64,000 nucleotides of DNA from Diabrotica undecimpunctata (GCF_040954645.1 NC_092803.1:85360417-85424416), one strand, 5' to 3'; positions 31,606-44,667 are shown, counted from the first letter of the stretch. Program-made: numbers and translations. Notes: generated from the letters alone by a model not told the origin.

Positions 31606-32261
31606 AATTTGGCATAAAGTAAAAACTGATTGACCACAATAAAGCAAAAATGTGAATAAAATAATTTAATTAATAGTGATTATTTAATCTAAAGTTTTAA
31701 ATTATTAACCAAGAATAATTTCTACTATGATTTGAGGAGTTTCATACACTCTTGTCACAGAATACCACATTGTGGTTCTTTTTTTTTTTCATCATTTTGC
31801 TTTGAATCACTAAACATTTATGTTACTCGTTACTAGTATTAGAAGTGTTTAAAGTTAAACATAAATATCTTATTGAAAAAACAGTATCGTCGTACTTTCG
31901 AAAATAAAGTAAAAATTCTTCAAAATTAAAAGAACGTTTAAAGAATGTTTAAATAAGTAAAAATTCTACAAAAATAAACTGTACAGAGGACAGAGAACTG
32001 TAAATCTACCTGTACAGAGGAATTGATATTAACACTGAGAATTTAGTGATGGATTTGACATTAAACAGTCTTCACCGGATTATTTTGCATTCACAACTGA
32101 AGACTGTAAAACTGGAATTGAATTTGAATTATTTTACATTTCTATTTTATAACATTAGAATAAGAATAAATTGTAAATAATGAGTTTTTCGAAAACTTGT
32201 TATCTAATATGTATCATATTTTCTATTATTTTTTGATTGAGTAAAACAAAAATTTTATCCT

Positions 32262-32335
32262 TAGTGTGAATTGAACCCCAATCTTCTTGTCAATAGACCA
32301 CGTCTCTAACTATTACACCAATTCCACATACAATA
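32262..32335 (-). other. tRNA-like sequence, probably a SINE head or tRNA relic
   Basis: On the minus strand TTGGTGTAATAGTTAGAG resembles an A box and, about 35 nt later, TTGGGGTTCAATTCACA resembles a B box, at tRNA spacing. The T-arm does not pair well and no good acceptor stem is seen, so I do not call a functional tRNA. Confidence 0.4.
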
Positions 32336-32652
32336 ATTGTTTTCGGACGGAACATACCTACCTTTAGTTTAGTCAAATATTTCAGTTGAGTTATTTTTAT
32401 TATTAAATAAACTTAAAGATTTATAATTTAAAATCGCTACTAATTAATGTTTTTTAATATAATATATCTTAATTTATTGAATCATTTATTCTAACATCAA
32501 AAATTATTAAAATAAATATTTTCGAGGTCATCCGTATAATTATGACTGAAGTCAAATAGCCACGTCTAATAACTAGCTTTATCTCGTACTATCTCACAAC
32601 TTAATCTGTCTTCTATCCTTTCCGCTATTTTGCCGGGTGGTAAGACACTCAT

Positions 32653-32794
<142 letters not shown>

Positions 32795-33253
32795 CTGGTG
32801 ACACTGTTATGTTGGCGTCATCACCAGAAGAACTGGAACAAATTATGAATAGGCTAGTAGGCTAGTCACGGTGAGTATGAAAAATAAATATGCAGAAAAC
32901 CAAAGTGATGATCATCGATAGAATCAGAAACAACTAGGCAGAGATAAGAATCATGGCAGGTTACGAAGTGGTCAGGTAATTGAATTACTTAGGCTCCGTT
33001 ATTACTAACAGTGGAGGATGCGAAGACGAGATCCTTCTACGCATCACAATGGCCAGATTGGCAACAGACAAACTCACAAAAATTTGGAAGAAAGCTGACA
33101 TAAAAAAAAAAACACAAAATTACGCCTTGTTCGAGCATTGATATTTCTTATCGCCACCTATGCTTTAGAAAATTGAAAAATAAAACAAACTTAACATAGA
33201 AATTAGACTCATCATAACTATCAACCAAAATATATTGAGATATTTTGGACATA

Positions 33254-34811
33254 CACTCGCGATCATAAAATCCGGGTCACCTTGAAAATCACCGATATTT
33301 CATTTTTAACGAGCTTTATCGTAAATAATAATAACACAAATACAAACTAATGCACGTTTCTGAGAATTGTTGTCGGCTTAGCGGTTTCCTTTGCAACAAA
33401 GAATTTCAATAGTGCCGATTTTGCGGAAAACTGCACACTTCCCAAAATGAATGGTACCTGTAACTGCCGCTTGTTTTAAATGTCTCATTTATGCTTCGAC
33501 TTTCTGTTCAAACGCAACGAACAAACGTTTATTATTGCCACCATTAGTGTTTGTTAGTGCCATTATTAGTGTTTATTATTGTTTATTATTTGCCAAAAAT
33601 ACCCTTGACTGTTGTTGAAACGGCACAAATTGTTGCGCTTGTGAAAGACCGTCACACTCAACGGCAAGTCGCAAGAACTGTTGGCTTAAGTCTTTCTACG
33701 GTTCAACGAGTGCTTCAACGCTTTCAGGAGAAGGGTTTGCTATCCAGACGACCTGGCTCTGGACGAAGAAGAATAACCACGGTACAAAATGACCGTTTTC
33801 TTATGTTTCAGGCTTTACGAAACCGGACCTCAACTGCGATTATGCATCGAAATCGTCTGCGTTAGCGTCGTGGCTACAGGACCGCCACTTCGCCTGGCGC
33901 ATCGAGTTGCACGACTAGCTTTTGCTCGACAATACGCGCATTGGGGAATTAATGATTGGAGCAAAGAGTTATTCCCAGATGAATCCCGTTTCTGCCTAAC
34001 TGGATCCGATGGACGTGTAAGAGTTTGGAGGAGAACCGGTGAATGATTTTCACAAGCTTGCATTGCTCCAAGAATGCCATTTAGTGGAGGCTCAGTCATG
34101 GCTTGGGGAGGTGTATCAGAAGATACAGAATTCGCACAGAATTACCCTTCACCGAAAATGGGTCCTTAACTGCACGAAGGGACATTACGGAGATTCTGGA
34201 AGAGCATGTTATGCATACCATGGCAAAGCTTGGAGAAAACGTCGTTTTTATGCAGAACAAAGTGCGAACGCACGTTGCCACGATTAGTATGCAATACTTG
34301 GACGAGGTTGGAATTACGAGATTACCCTGGCCAGCTAGGTCTCCGGACCTGAATCCCATCGAACATATCTGGGACGATTTGAAAAAACGTATTCAACCCC
34401 TAACATCTCCTCCTAACAACGCACAGGAGCTTAAGGATCTGTTAGTGAGAGAGTGGAACAACGTACCACAACATGTAATCCGGAGAAAAATTGAGAGTAT
34501 GCCCCGTCGTCTGCAAGAGGTCATTAGAGCAAGTCGAGACAATACACGATATTAATCATTGAAATTTCACTGACATTTTACAACGTTCTGTATTTTCCAT
34601 TTTTTTTTCGTATGCCTGTTTTATCAACAATTTGATTTGTTTTCTGCTTTTTCAATAAAAACAATAAAAACCCGTTTTTTTTTTTCAAAACAAACATTGA
34701 TGACTAATAAAAAATACGTTAGCCTAAAAAAAGATTATTACTGCACCAGAGGCAAAAATATTTCAGAAACTTGAAATTTTCAAGGTGAGCCGGATTTTAT
34801 GATCACGAGTG
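33254..34811 (+). mobile_element. Tc1-like DNA transposon copy 1 (1,558 bp)
   Basis: Inverted ends CACTCGCGATCATAAAATCC (left) and its near-complement at 34780-34811 are flanked by TA on both sides (33252-33253, 34812-34813). The left TIR is about 32 bp. A second copy lies at 55959-57422. Confidence 0.93.
33586..34555 (+). pseudogene. Tc1-like transposase, frameshifted
   Basis: The helix-turn-helix region reads PLTVVETAQIVALVKDRHTQ and LSLSTVQRVLQRFQEKGLLS, followed by a GRRR linker. Frame changes occur near 33860 and 34045-34103. The first catalytic Asp is in FPDESRFCL; the second, expected in the FM-Q-D-N-A-x-x-H block, reads FMQNKVRTHVA, so Asp is replaced by Asn; the Glu is in LNPIEHIWD. 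The pattern is DD34E. The usual start ATG is not visible (TTG at the expected place). Lack of the second Asp and the frameshifts make it inactive. Confidence 0.88.
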
Positions 34812-35070
34812 TATAACTAACAGAAGAGGCGTGAGAAAGGCATGGAGCGAATGATAGTTGAAGGTAACGTAGCGGGTAAAAGATCTAGAGGAAGATCTCC
34901 AGTACGATGGTCGGACCAAATAAAGGAGATGACTGGTTACTTATTCTCCGAAGCAAAACAACACGCACAGGAGAGAGATAATTGGACATAAATAGTCAAA
35001 CAAATTACAAGACACCACTACATCCTTACGACGGAGAAAAGATTGAGGAGGAGGAGTAAATATCTTAATC

Positions 35071-35280
35071 CTTTGATATTCTTACCTCACAAATTCACGA
35101 ACAACAAATAATCACACAGAATGAATGTTCATAACCAAAAATTCTTATTTATTCTTCAAACAATTAAAAAAAAAAACAATATGTCCAACTTCTTATGGGG
35201 CAAATACACACAACTTAGAAATGTTTGGAAAGGTTGTTAAAATCCCGCTCATTTTCACGTCAGAGCTTAGGTAGTCCTTA
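35071..35280 (-). repeat. Dispersed repeat, copy 2 (inverted partner at 1354-1564)
   Basis: Reverse complement of the left copy, beginning at CTTTGATATTCTTACCTCAC and ending in the CTTAGGTAGTCC block. It abuts the LINE 3' end at 35058-35070. Confidence 0.65.
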
Positions 35281-36166
35281 TCTGTGCTGGACGAGAAAGG
35301 AGAAATTAGAATAGAACATGTTCTATAGTTCGATGTTTCATGCTATTTTGATGCAATTTATCATCACAATTCATGTTGTCAATATAACAAAATTTATAGT
35401 TTAGCATAAAACTTAAGCTTAGTCTGTAAGTCTAAATGTTAATTATTGGATGTAACAATTTGTAATTTATATTTTAATATATTTAATGCTGGACTAAAAT
35501 TTCCAAGTGAAATAATAACACGTTGCTATCTTCACGCCTGTTGGCAGAATAGATAAAGATGTGCTCACTTACTCTCACTTTGTTTTGTATACTAATTCTG
35601 TGATACCCACTGAGTCAACTGAGTGCACTGAATTAAACAAAACAGCTCCGAACGCAGATTACCAGATTCAGATACATTGTGAATTAGTGAATTTGTAATT
35701 TGTGTATTTTACCATTTAAACATTGCAAAGTATATGGTGGATATAGTAATTGATTAGGAATATTTAGAAGAACAGAAGTCTTGAATTTTTTAAACCACAA
35801 CAGTATTGAGGTGAACAAATTTTAATAGGAAGTGAAAAAACCAGAAACCACTGATAAGAATCCGGATTCCAGTTAAGAATTTTTGGACGTGACAGTAGTC
35901 CGCCATTATTCTCTTTCAATCATCGAAACGAAGTGTAGTGTTCCATTACATAGACTGGGAGTGATTAAAAGACTAATTATTTAGGAAAAATACAAACAAA
36001 AATTTCAACAATTATTATCTCCTTAATAATATGAGGTGTTCTTACATCAAATACTATAGTGATAAAACCAGTGAACTGTTTAGTACCTTGTGTTGACTTT
36101 TTACTGTCTTGTGTCCTTTGTTTTGTATTTTTTCGTGATAAGACTGTAGTTTCAAATTATTTAGCG
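35281..36166 (+). other. Upstream region and probable 5' UTR of drk
   Basis: No transposon similarity is seen from about 35460 to 36166, unlike its surroundings, which fits a conserved promoter and 5' UTR. The frame upstream of the drk ATG stays open back to about 36059, but drk proteins start at the ATG at 36167. The transcription start cannot be placed from sequence alone. Confidence 0.45.
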
Positions 36167-36244
36167 ATGGAAGCGATAGCAAAACATGAATTCAATGCCA
36201 CAGCTGACGACGAACTCAGTTTTAGGAAAGCTCAAGTCCTAAAA
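36167..36244 (+). CDS. drk: drk (GRB2 orthologue), first coding exon
   Basis: The exon encodes 26 residues, [20 protein letters not shown] and six more, the start of the N-terminal SH3 domain (ALYDF-type motif here AKHEF). It ends with AAA followed by the donor GTAAGT at 36245 (phase 0). The ATG context is GCGATGG. Drk is a cytosolic adaptor: its SH2 domain binds phosphotyrosine on receptor tyrosine kinases and its SH3 domains bind the Ras exchange factor Sos, linking receptors to Ras-MAPK signalling (known for the family). Identity is certain from near-complete agreement with insect drk. Intron 1 is 16,865 bp and full of transposons. Confidence 0.95.
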
Positions 36245-37870
36245 GTAAGTTTCAGGCAAATAATCAACAGCAATGTTTTCATCTATAAATATTTGGTTTT
36301 TATCTTAGTATATCGTTCTTGAATGACTCAATATCTTAATAACATTGAAAATATTTTATAAATATCATTCCAAGCAGTTTTTTCTGGTTGTTTAATATTA
36401 GCAAATCAATTAAGTTTTGGGTACTAAAATTGTAAATAATGATATTCCTCCGTGCCTCTATATTCATTGGTTATGGATCGTTATGTTAGCTAACATTTGC
36501 CTAGTTATTTTGCATTGTGTATTAACAATTCAGTCCTAGATGTTATAAAATCGTTTCAGTATGTTTGTGAATACTTATAAGATAAAAGCTGGTAAAAGAA
36601 ATATCAATTAATTACTTTTATTTACTTATTTGTTAATATTCATAAGATAATAGATGATATCAACTAACTACTCTCATATGTTTAATGCTTTCTTAGTTGC
36701 CTTTTAAATTGCCATGTAGGAAATATAACAATATACTGAGTAATGTTCTAATAATGTCATTGACAAAAATGCTTGAAAGGACAAGGTTCTTCAAACAATT
36801 GACAATTTTCTCACAGGTTCTCACTTATAATGGCTTTGTGTACAGGTTTAGTGATAATACTTAGAGGTCAGATTTTTATATAGAGGAACTACTTAAGTAA
36901 ACTTTCACTATGATTTCTGTAGATATGAACAAAGGAAACATGTGCTCATAAAACAGGTTTAAACACTTACAAATCTTTTTAAGCAAATGACACTTTAAGC
37001 AAAGAATATAGAGGCATATAGAAGAACATTTCAATGTCACTGCACTGTCATTTTTTAGTCTCAGCTGAAGTTTCGCAAGTTGAACAAGATTTTATTTTCT
37101 TACTATACCACTAGGAAACGCTCATGTGAGCTCTATTACTGCTTTTAAAATTTGAAAAAAACATGCAACAAGATATTTTTATTATTACAAAGCTTAACAT
37201 TAAATTTTTGCATTTTATAAAATTAGAGATCAAGTCCTACTCATGCACCATATTTTTTTTTAAAGAAAATAAAATATTTAAACTTTTGATAACTGAATAT
37301 TTAAAAAATATATATTGTGATTCAAATTTTTAATTTAAATGTGTATAAATCTACAAATAATATAATTAAAACTCTCATCTTATAAAATATAAAGAAAATT
37401 AATTAAAAGTCAAATGACTGGGACGTCAGAATGAACTTCTACAATTCTATAAAACATGTTTTATACAAGTTAAAGGGACCCTGTTGGTGAACTGTGCTAA
37501 CAGGTGTACAAAAAATGGATGACTGAAGTGGTGAAGATTATGGAGGGCCTGTGGGAGACAGCAGACTTAATAAGGTTGATCTAAATAATATGGCCAAACG
37601 CCCCATTGTCCTCACCCACATCCCTGAGAAAAAGGTTGATGAAGAAACCATTAGGATCCGTCCAAAGAGGCCAAATCAAGACTTTAAGACAGAAGACTGC
37701 TTGTTGAAAAATAGAAAGATCAAGGAGAATATTATATAGTTGAATATACTATGCATTAATTAAACATGTAGTTAACATTTGGCTTCATTTTTGATACCAA
37801 TCATAAAAAAAATCAGTTATGAAGATTATATTTTAGTAAATGTCATAAAATTTATTTTAATTTTAATCAT
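36245..37870. other. drk intron 1, start: no element recognised
   Basis: AT-rich intron sequence. At 37490-37740 a more GC-balanced stretch contains a 62-residue frame (KRPIVLTHIPEKKVDEETIR) without a family I recognise; it may be a fragment of a processed transcript or of an unknown element. Confidence 0.4.
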
Positions 37871-37874
37871 TTAA

Positions 37875-40800
37875 CACATTTACTGCCGCACGCATTTCTC
37901 AAAAAGTTTCATGGTGCGCCACACCAAAAAAGTTGTTTAATTCTTGGAAGCCATGTCAGACAGATATGACTGACGGAAATTTTTACGGTGAGGCCATGTC
38001 ATGACACGATAGCTTTTGAATACCCTTCTATCACTCAAAATTACATGAAGATATATGGATTTTTATATACAATTTTGTTGTTGTGGCATCCAGTGATACT
38101 TCATTAAAATATTGGTGGCACTCCAAGAAAAAATAATGAAAAATTAAAAGAAAAAATAGTTTTTATTTTTGCCATACAAAAGTGAAAAAAAAAAAAACAG
38201 GAAAATATAAATTTATTACGTATGAATATTTTTAAAGCAGTCCATGCACATATAAGGTTGATCAGGACAACCACAGCAATAAGTCATTACTTTTTTCACT
38301 TTCTTTCTGGCTTCCGATCTTCCTAGAGAACCAATCAAATGTCTGTAACAAGGCTTGCAAATAGGACAAATTTTTTGGTCTTTGGTCAATGCATGTCCTA
38401 TTTTTTTATAGCTTCTTCTCTTGGTTCTATGTCTAACATTTGCTGAACCAGCTGTTCTCTACACCTTCATATTTGCATATTCTTTTTCTTTGAAACCATT
38501 TTCATTACCAGGCAAGCATTGACAACACTAATGCCGAGGAGATATTCCATGGCCAGCTTCCTGAACCACTTTACCTCTTTTCTTAAAGTTGTCACATAAG
38601 AAGACATTTGGTCAGATATGTCTATGCCAGGTTTTCCTCGATTGTAAGCCACTACCCTACTTGGTTTTATTTTAGTTTCCTTTCTCTTCTTTTTCTTAAG
38701 TTGTTTACTAGTTGATGGTGTAGATATGGTTGTGTTCTCTTTATTTTGTGAGGTATCGATCAAGTCAGGAGCATGTTGGGTAGACAGTATATTTTCCATC
38801 ACAAGTGTCTCGCCACTTGAGAATTACTATTCCATTTTCATCTTCTCTATGTACATATTCACCTTTCATTAGCTTTTTCATCATAACTTTTTTTGGAAAA
38901 TGTTTTCTTGAGTTCCTTAACCTTGATTTAGAAGGCCCTGCGACAATTTTAGACACACATGATGACCCAAACCTAGATTTGTGTCAAACGTTTCTGTTTT
39001 GCCTTCATAAATGCTCATAGTCCAGGTATATCCATTTGTTGCACAAAGTTTGAATCCTTTTATCCCATATTGGTGGGCTTTATTGGTAATATATTAACCA
39101 AAAATTAATCTACCTCTCCATGGTACCAAAGTTTCATCAATAACAAAATATTCACCTGGGGTATACACATTTTGATATTTTGTATTCAATGCATCAACTA
39201 AAGATTTGATTTTATCAATACGACTTATAGTAGGTGTCTCTGGATCTGTAAAATGTATAAACTTCAGCAAGAATTCATATCTGTTTCGAGACAATATTTT
39301 AGGTGTCAGGGGAATATTATAAATACTGAACTATATGGTAGACCAGTAAGCATGAATATTTCCTATCTTTACCAGACCCATCCATAAAGTGAGGCCCAGA
39401 AATTTTTTTATTTCAGTACTATTCGTAGGAATCCATTTTTTAATCTAGACCCATGTTGTATTCTTGTGTTCTCGATTACCCTTGCTGCATATTTATTTGT
39501 AAATTCCACAATATTATTTATAATCTCATCATCTACAAACAAGCAGTATGCCTTATAAGCTGTTATATCTTTAGGGATATCAATTTTTAGTCCAGAAGGC
39601 CCTAAAAAATTATAATTTAATTATTCATTCAGAAAATTATTTATATTCATATTACCTTGAAAAGAAAATTTTTTATGACATCCTGTATATTCTGACAACT
39701 GGGGATTATAACTGTGAGGATCGTTTTTATTTTCTGGTTCTAGAACATTTAATTCTAAAGCCTCTTTATCTTCATTTTCTGCCTCTCCTCTTTCTTCCTT
39801 CTCTTGCATATAATGTAGTAATGCCTCAATACTATCATTGCCGGGTTCTTCTTCAGAGGGAAGCCAATCTTCGTCTGAATCATCTAACTTAAAATTATCA
39901 TTGTAGCTACCTGTATCGCTTTCACTGTATTGTAATTGATCATCTTCATCAGTTTCTAATAAAGCAGTTTCCAATTGTTGCTCTGTCCAATACTTTTGAT
40001 ACTTTTGCTTGGACATTGTATTTTTCAACAATGCGAACACCCAAATTGTAAATTAAGATACAAATCTTATATACTAAAACGCTAAGCCCTTTTCTTGTCC
40101 ACCACTTTACTCAAAAACCATCTTAGATAATTAAAATATTTTTTCTGAATATTATTAGTATTACGTATGAGATTGTCAAGATATACTTTTGGTACAAAAA
40201 TTCACTTCCGGTTTTGAGATGACCGGAAGTTAAAATTTACTTTAAGTTTTAGACCCCACAATGTATATATGGATCGAAAGGTCTCGTCGAGACGAATCTA
40301 AATATGTACTTCTGGTTGCGATCCGACACCGGAAGTGACCCGAAACGCGCATAAAACGTCAAGATAGAGCAAATCTGACACCGGATTTGTGATCAGATGC
40401 AAAATTAACTGCTAAATGATATCCATGTCGACATTTGATGAACTAAAAATTGCATTCCGGTTTTGAGGTTGACTTCCGGTTTCGTTTTTATTAGTCAAAT
40501 CAATAGAGAATTCAACGTAGAGTTCAAAAATGTAAGTTCACGAAATTATCATTTATAGTTTTTGAGTTATTGATAAAAATATTTTTACTTCCGGTCATTG
40601 TATATATTGTATATTTTTCTCGCAAAATAAAAATTTCATTTAAAAAACTCGATGTCGAGTTGGTCCGCTAGTACCTATTATTTTCACAACAATTAACCTT
40701 TAAATCGTCACGTGAATGCTAATGACATGGCCTCTACCAAAATAATTTTTCGGGCAGGCCACGTCAGTCACAATTGGGTGACGATTTTAAATAAACAAAA

Positions 40801-40970
40801 CTAATGTTTTTTATCATCCAATAATATATCTTCTTTTTTTTGCTGTGGCCTCCCACGAACTTTATTAGAAAATGCCTGTGGCCCCCAGTGTTGTCACTCA
40901 TATATGACTGACATGGCCTACAGCAAAAAATGTCTGTCAGTCAATTTTGGGTGACGTGGCAGTCAATGCG
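37875..40970 (-). mobile_element. piggyBac-like transposon with TTAA ends
   Basis: TTAA at 37871-37874 and 40971-40974 flanks the ends CACATTTACTGCCGCACGC (left) and CGCATTGACTGCCACGTCA (right, complement). 3.1 kb with a minus-strand transposase relic. It lies in drk intron 1, antisense to the gene. Confidence 0.88.
38215..40040 (-). pseudogene. piggyBac transposase, broken
   Basis: Reading from 40017 leftward: ATG (MSKQKYQKYWTEQQLETALL), an acidic N-terminal domain ending near 39621, then after a stop DIPKDITAYKAYCLFVDDEI, later NRYEFLLKFIHF, YFVIDETLVPWRGRL (catalytic Asp of the IDE motif), a stop, IKGFKLCATNGYTW, further stops, then GKPGIDISDQMSSY with VVNACLVM, and a Cys-rich tail (ICPICKPCYRHL, CCGCPDQPYMCMDCF), the C-terminal zinc-binding domain of piggyBac proteins. 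At least five stops or frameshifts; inactive. Confidence 0.88.
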
Positions 40971-40974
40971 TTAA

Positions 40975-41675
40975 TGTCATCAATTTATGTGATAAAGACC
41001 ATATTGTAATAATTGCATCAATATTTATTTATTCATTGTGAAAATTATGTTTTACTAGTAGTTGTAAAAGAAGATTAAATAGTACCCATACAGCATGAAA
41101 ACTTTCACACAGTATATTCATGAAAAGTTACTGTTAAATATTTCAAAAATAATTTAAGAATGCTTTTAGTTTTTATTAAAAGATTATGGATGAAAAATTT
41201 CGGTGAAATAGAAAATTTCAAGTTTTATTGAATACTTTTTTGAACAGCACAATTGTCTAATAAAATAATTTCGAGAATAGTCTAAAAAATTTAACAAAAA
41301 ATCTTGAGAAAATTGACATTTTTGGTTGAATATATTTTGAAAATTTTTTAAAAAGTGTCGTAAATTTTTGGCAGGAAAACAGTATAATAAAAAGTTACGT
41401 AATGGTTTTTTGTTGTTCTGAAACAAACCTATTTTTAATCCAAATTTATAAAATTTTATTAGCATGTAATAAAAAAAAATAAATACTTTTAATATTGAAA
41501 ATTTTATACCTTTTTAAGTTTTATACATTTTATATATTAAAAGTTTAACAATTTAATATATTAAAAGTAAGGATTTTATTGTGAAAAAAAAAGTTATCAA
41601 ATCAATGGCATCAAGATTTTATTAAGTGTGGATGCATAAGTTAAATAGCTTTGTTCATATTCATTTTCCAGTTCC

Positions 41676-41676
<1 letters not shown>
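40975..41676. other. drk intron 1, unassigned AT-rich sequence
   Basis: No element is recognised; long A/T-rich stretches rich in AAAATTT words. The 93-residue minus-strand frame at 41184-41465 is compositionally biased and not a credible gene. Confidence 0.35.
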
Positions 41677-41960
<284 letters not shown>

Positions 41961-42650
41961 GATAATGATTTTAAGCCCAGGGCCATGGTTTGAGTTTATG
42001 CAGTCACCCTCTTCAGGAGTGTTTTGAAGTATAGTAACTGTCACCAAATTGTCCATTTGAAATGTCCTTCTATATGCGTTTATATTCTTTGCTTTAAGTA
42101 TTCAAATTTATCACAACTGATTAAAATAATCACTTAGGCTGACGGGGAGTTCTCAAAACCATTGTGTTATTGATGGTTCATTCAATGATCTTGACTTTAG
42201 TATCACTATTTATGTAAACTTTGCACTTATACACTTAAGTCCATTTTTTTTTCTTAAATTTTCCTCCATTTCTTTCCTTGTTTTTATGTCATTTCCTTTA
42301 TCTCCTTTAACCCTTTTATTTCTAATGGGTTATATTTGCCCAATAGATAATTAAAAAAAAAAAAAATTTTAAATTTTCTCACAATTGAAACAAAGGGGTT
42401 GTCTGCATAGGAGAAGTGTGTTTTATTATTTTTGTATTAGTTATAGTTATTCCTTTGCATGGATACTTTTTATAATGGATAGTTAAGTCAATAAAATACT
42501 TTAATATTGTATTTTACAAATAATTTAGTGTAGGTACTAATTTTTATTATTGAAAAATCTATGTTGCGACATATGAGTCCCACTACAATTTTAATATGGA
42601 ACATATTTATCCCTCTCGAATCATACCTTGCATTTTATTACAGAAAAAGA
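41961..42650. other. drk intron 1, unassigned
   Basis: No coding sequence or repeat structure is recognised. Confidence 0.35.
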
Positions 42651-42654
42651 AAAT

Positions 42655-43015
42655 TGAATGAACATTTGCACAAACAATTTAAATTTTTTTGCTGATAATT
42701 TATGGAATGAATCTGATGATGAAGAAGAGCTCTTCGGATAGCGTTCAGAATATGCACCATCCTCTGACAGTTCTTCTAATTTGAATTTGAATGATAAATG
42801 TTTATCTGATAATGATACAGAAAGTGAGACTAATTTTGAAGTTGAAGAATACGAAGAGTTGTCCCAATAACAACCTGATGATGAGTAGCCCTAAGAATAA
42901 CCTGCTGATATTACTACAACTTCTAGTACAATACTAAATGTATCTCAGATTGTTTCTAAAAAATGTTGGCAACACTGTGCGCCATCGACTTTCTACTAAA
43001 CTGCTTCTTTGATCT
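42655..43015 (+). pseudogene. piggyBac-like N-terminal relic, interrupted by copia
   Basis: The plus strand encodes an acidic stretch (NESDDEEELFG, SEYAPSSDSSSNLNLNDKC, ESETNFEVEEYEEL) with stops, like the N-terminal domain of piggyBac transposases. It is followed by the copia LTR at 43016. No catalytic part is recognised beyond the copia element, so it may be only a fragment. Confidence 0.55.
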
Positions 43016-43270
43016 TGTTAGAATATCCAACATAAAAAGTGGATGTTGTTCTATATGAAGTGACATTGTTGACAGTGCAATGAGTAATGTCATAAATAGG
43101 TCATAAACTACTGTCAGTCAAGTTTTGTATTGTTCTGTATGTAAGAAGGAATACAGTCTAATTGTTGATGACCAGACGTTTATTGGTGCATATTTCTTAA
43201 AGTACATATTTCCTTGCCTCTTGATGTCTTCAAACTAGATGGAGGACTTCACCTAACTTAAATTATAACA
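43016..43270 (+). repeat. 5' LTR of the copia element
   Basis: 255 bp, partner at 44662-44916. Confidence 0.92.
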
Positions 43271-43287
43271 GGTTTTGGGCCCAGTCC
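43271..43287 (+). promoter_or_regulatory. Copia-type primer site (half initiator tRNA-Met)
   Basis: GGTTTTGGGCCCAGTCC follows the LTR directly. Drosophila copia is known to prime with a 5' half-molecule of initiator tRNA-Met cut in the anticodon loop, using GGTTATGGGCCCAGTCC-like sequence; this site differs from that by one base. Confidence 0.75.
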
Positions 43288-43360
43288 ACGTGTGAACTGT
43301 GAACAGATTAGGTTCGTACTTCATTCAGTTTTGTTTGTTGTTATTCTCGGTGAATAAAAT

Positions 43361-43882
43361 ATGGCGACCAGCAATAACGATTATAAAATTCAAGTTGACA
43401 AACTCGAGGGTCATGAAGACTGGGCAAAGTGGAAATGGCACGTTTTGATGTTATTACGTTCGTATGCACTTGAAGACATTGTAAACGGTATGTGTAAGTG
43501 TCCTGAGGTTAGTGAAGATTCAACTTCAGCGGAAATACAGAAGCATCAGCAATGGTTAAAAGACGATGCGAAAGCGGCAAGTTTGTTAGCAGGTACGCTA
43601 GGAAAAACTGTTGCCGAGCTCGTGTTGACGTGTACTCACGCTAGTGAAATATGGGACAAATTGCGTGCGAGATGTGAACGTAGCAGTACGCAACGGTTAA
43701 ACATGTTAATTGAAGCCTTTTTTAGAGTCCAACGTGATGAAAAAGAAGATATTAGTACACATGTTGCGAAGTTGCAGAAACTGTTTGTAGATTTAAATGA
43801 TGAACTGCAGAAGCATGATGAAAATGTTTTATCCGAAAGAATGTTAAAGAAAGATTTGGTCATCAGCATAAGCAGCATGTAA
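43361..43882 (+). CDS. Copia Gag fragment
   Basis: The ATG at 43361 opens a 173-codon frame (MATSNNDYKIQVDKLEGHED, WAKWKWHVLMLLRS) typical of copia Gag, with the UBN2-like block SEIWDKLRARCERSSTQRLN and ISTHVAKLQKLFVDLN. It ends soon after KKDLVISISSM, before the zinc knuckle, because a deletion joins it (out of frame) to integrase. A truncated capsid could be made but would lack nucleic-acid binding by the knuckle. Confidence 0.85.
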   Translation: MATSNNDYKIQVDKLEGHEDWAKWKWHVLMLLRSYALEDIVNGMCKCPEVSEDSTSAEIQKHQQWLKDDAKAASLLAGTLGKTVAELVLTCTHASEIWDKLRARCERSSTQRLNMLIEAFFRVQRDEKEDISTHVAKLQKLFVDLNDELQKHDENVLSERMLKKDLVISISSM

Positions 43883-43890
43883 AGAAGGTA

Positions 43891-44667
43891 TTGAAGAAAA
43901 TTAATATAGACATTGATGGGTGCAAAGAAAGCTTTTGCGATGGATGTGCAATTGGAAAAATGCATAGATTGCCATTCAAATCTAGGATCAATCGACCACA
44001 AGTCACTGGTGAGCAGATCCATGCAGATGTGAATGGGCCCATGTCTATAGAATCACTGGAAAAAGCATGTTATTATGTATATTTTAAAGATGATTTTAGT
44101 AAGTTTCGGAAAGTTTTCTTTATGAAACACAAAAGTGAGGTATGTACTTTCTTAGAACAATTTTTAAATGAAGCTAGTACAAATGGCCATGTAGTAAAGC
44201 AACTGAGATGCGATGGAGGGAGAGAGTTTAGCAATAAAAAGGTATCTGAACTTCTTGCGAAGAGAGGTATAGAGCATTGTATCACTCCGCCCTATACACC
44301 TCAGCAGAATGGTGTTGCTGAAAGGGAAAACCGCACCATTGTAGAGTGCGCACGTTCCATGTTAAACACATGTAAGTTGTCCAAACAATTGTGGGCAGAA
44401 GCATGCAATACTGCAGTGTACATTCTGAATCGTACAGGAAAGTCATCAATTGAAAGTAAAAGTCCCTATGAATTGTGGTATGGAAAGCCAATTGGAAGTT
44501 TGAAACATTTAAGAATATTTGGCACTGAATGTTATGTTCACGTTAACAAGAATCTTCGCAGTAAATTTGATGAGAAGGTGATACATGGTTATTTAGTTGG
44601 TTATGTGAATGACAGGGATGGTCTATTATTTAGCTTATCTACTTTTCATGTTGAGGGAGAGTGTTAG
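43891..44667 (+). pseudogene. Copia integrase fragment
   Basis: The frame begins in the integrase zinc region (CDGCAIGKMHRLPF), then the DDE core: Asp in IHADVNGPM, Asp in LRCDGGREF, Glu in NGVAERENRT, followed by KSPYELWYGKPIGSLKHLRI. It ends just after HVEGEC, reading through the purine tract into the 3' LTR. It has no start codon of its own (the first Met is internal) and no RT. Confidence 0.85.

Noticed and set aside
32262..32335. Functional tRNA gene
   Set aside because: A and B boxes are passable, but the T and acceptor stems do not pair.
36059..36166. N-terminal extension of drk upstream of MEAIAKH
   Set aside because: The frame is open but lacks an ATG, and drk/GRB2 proteins begin at MEAIAKH.
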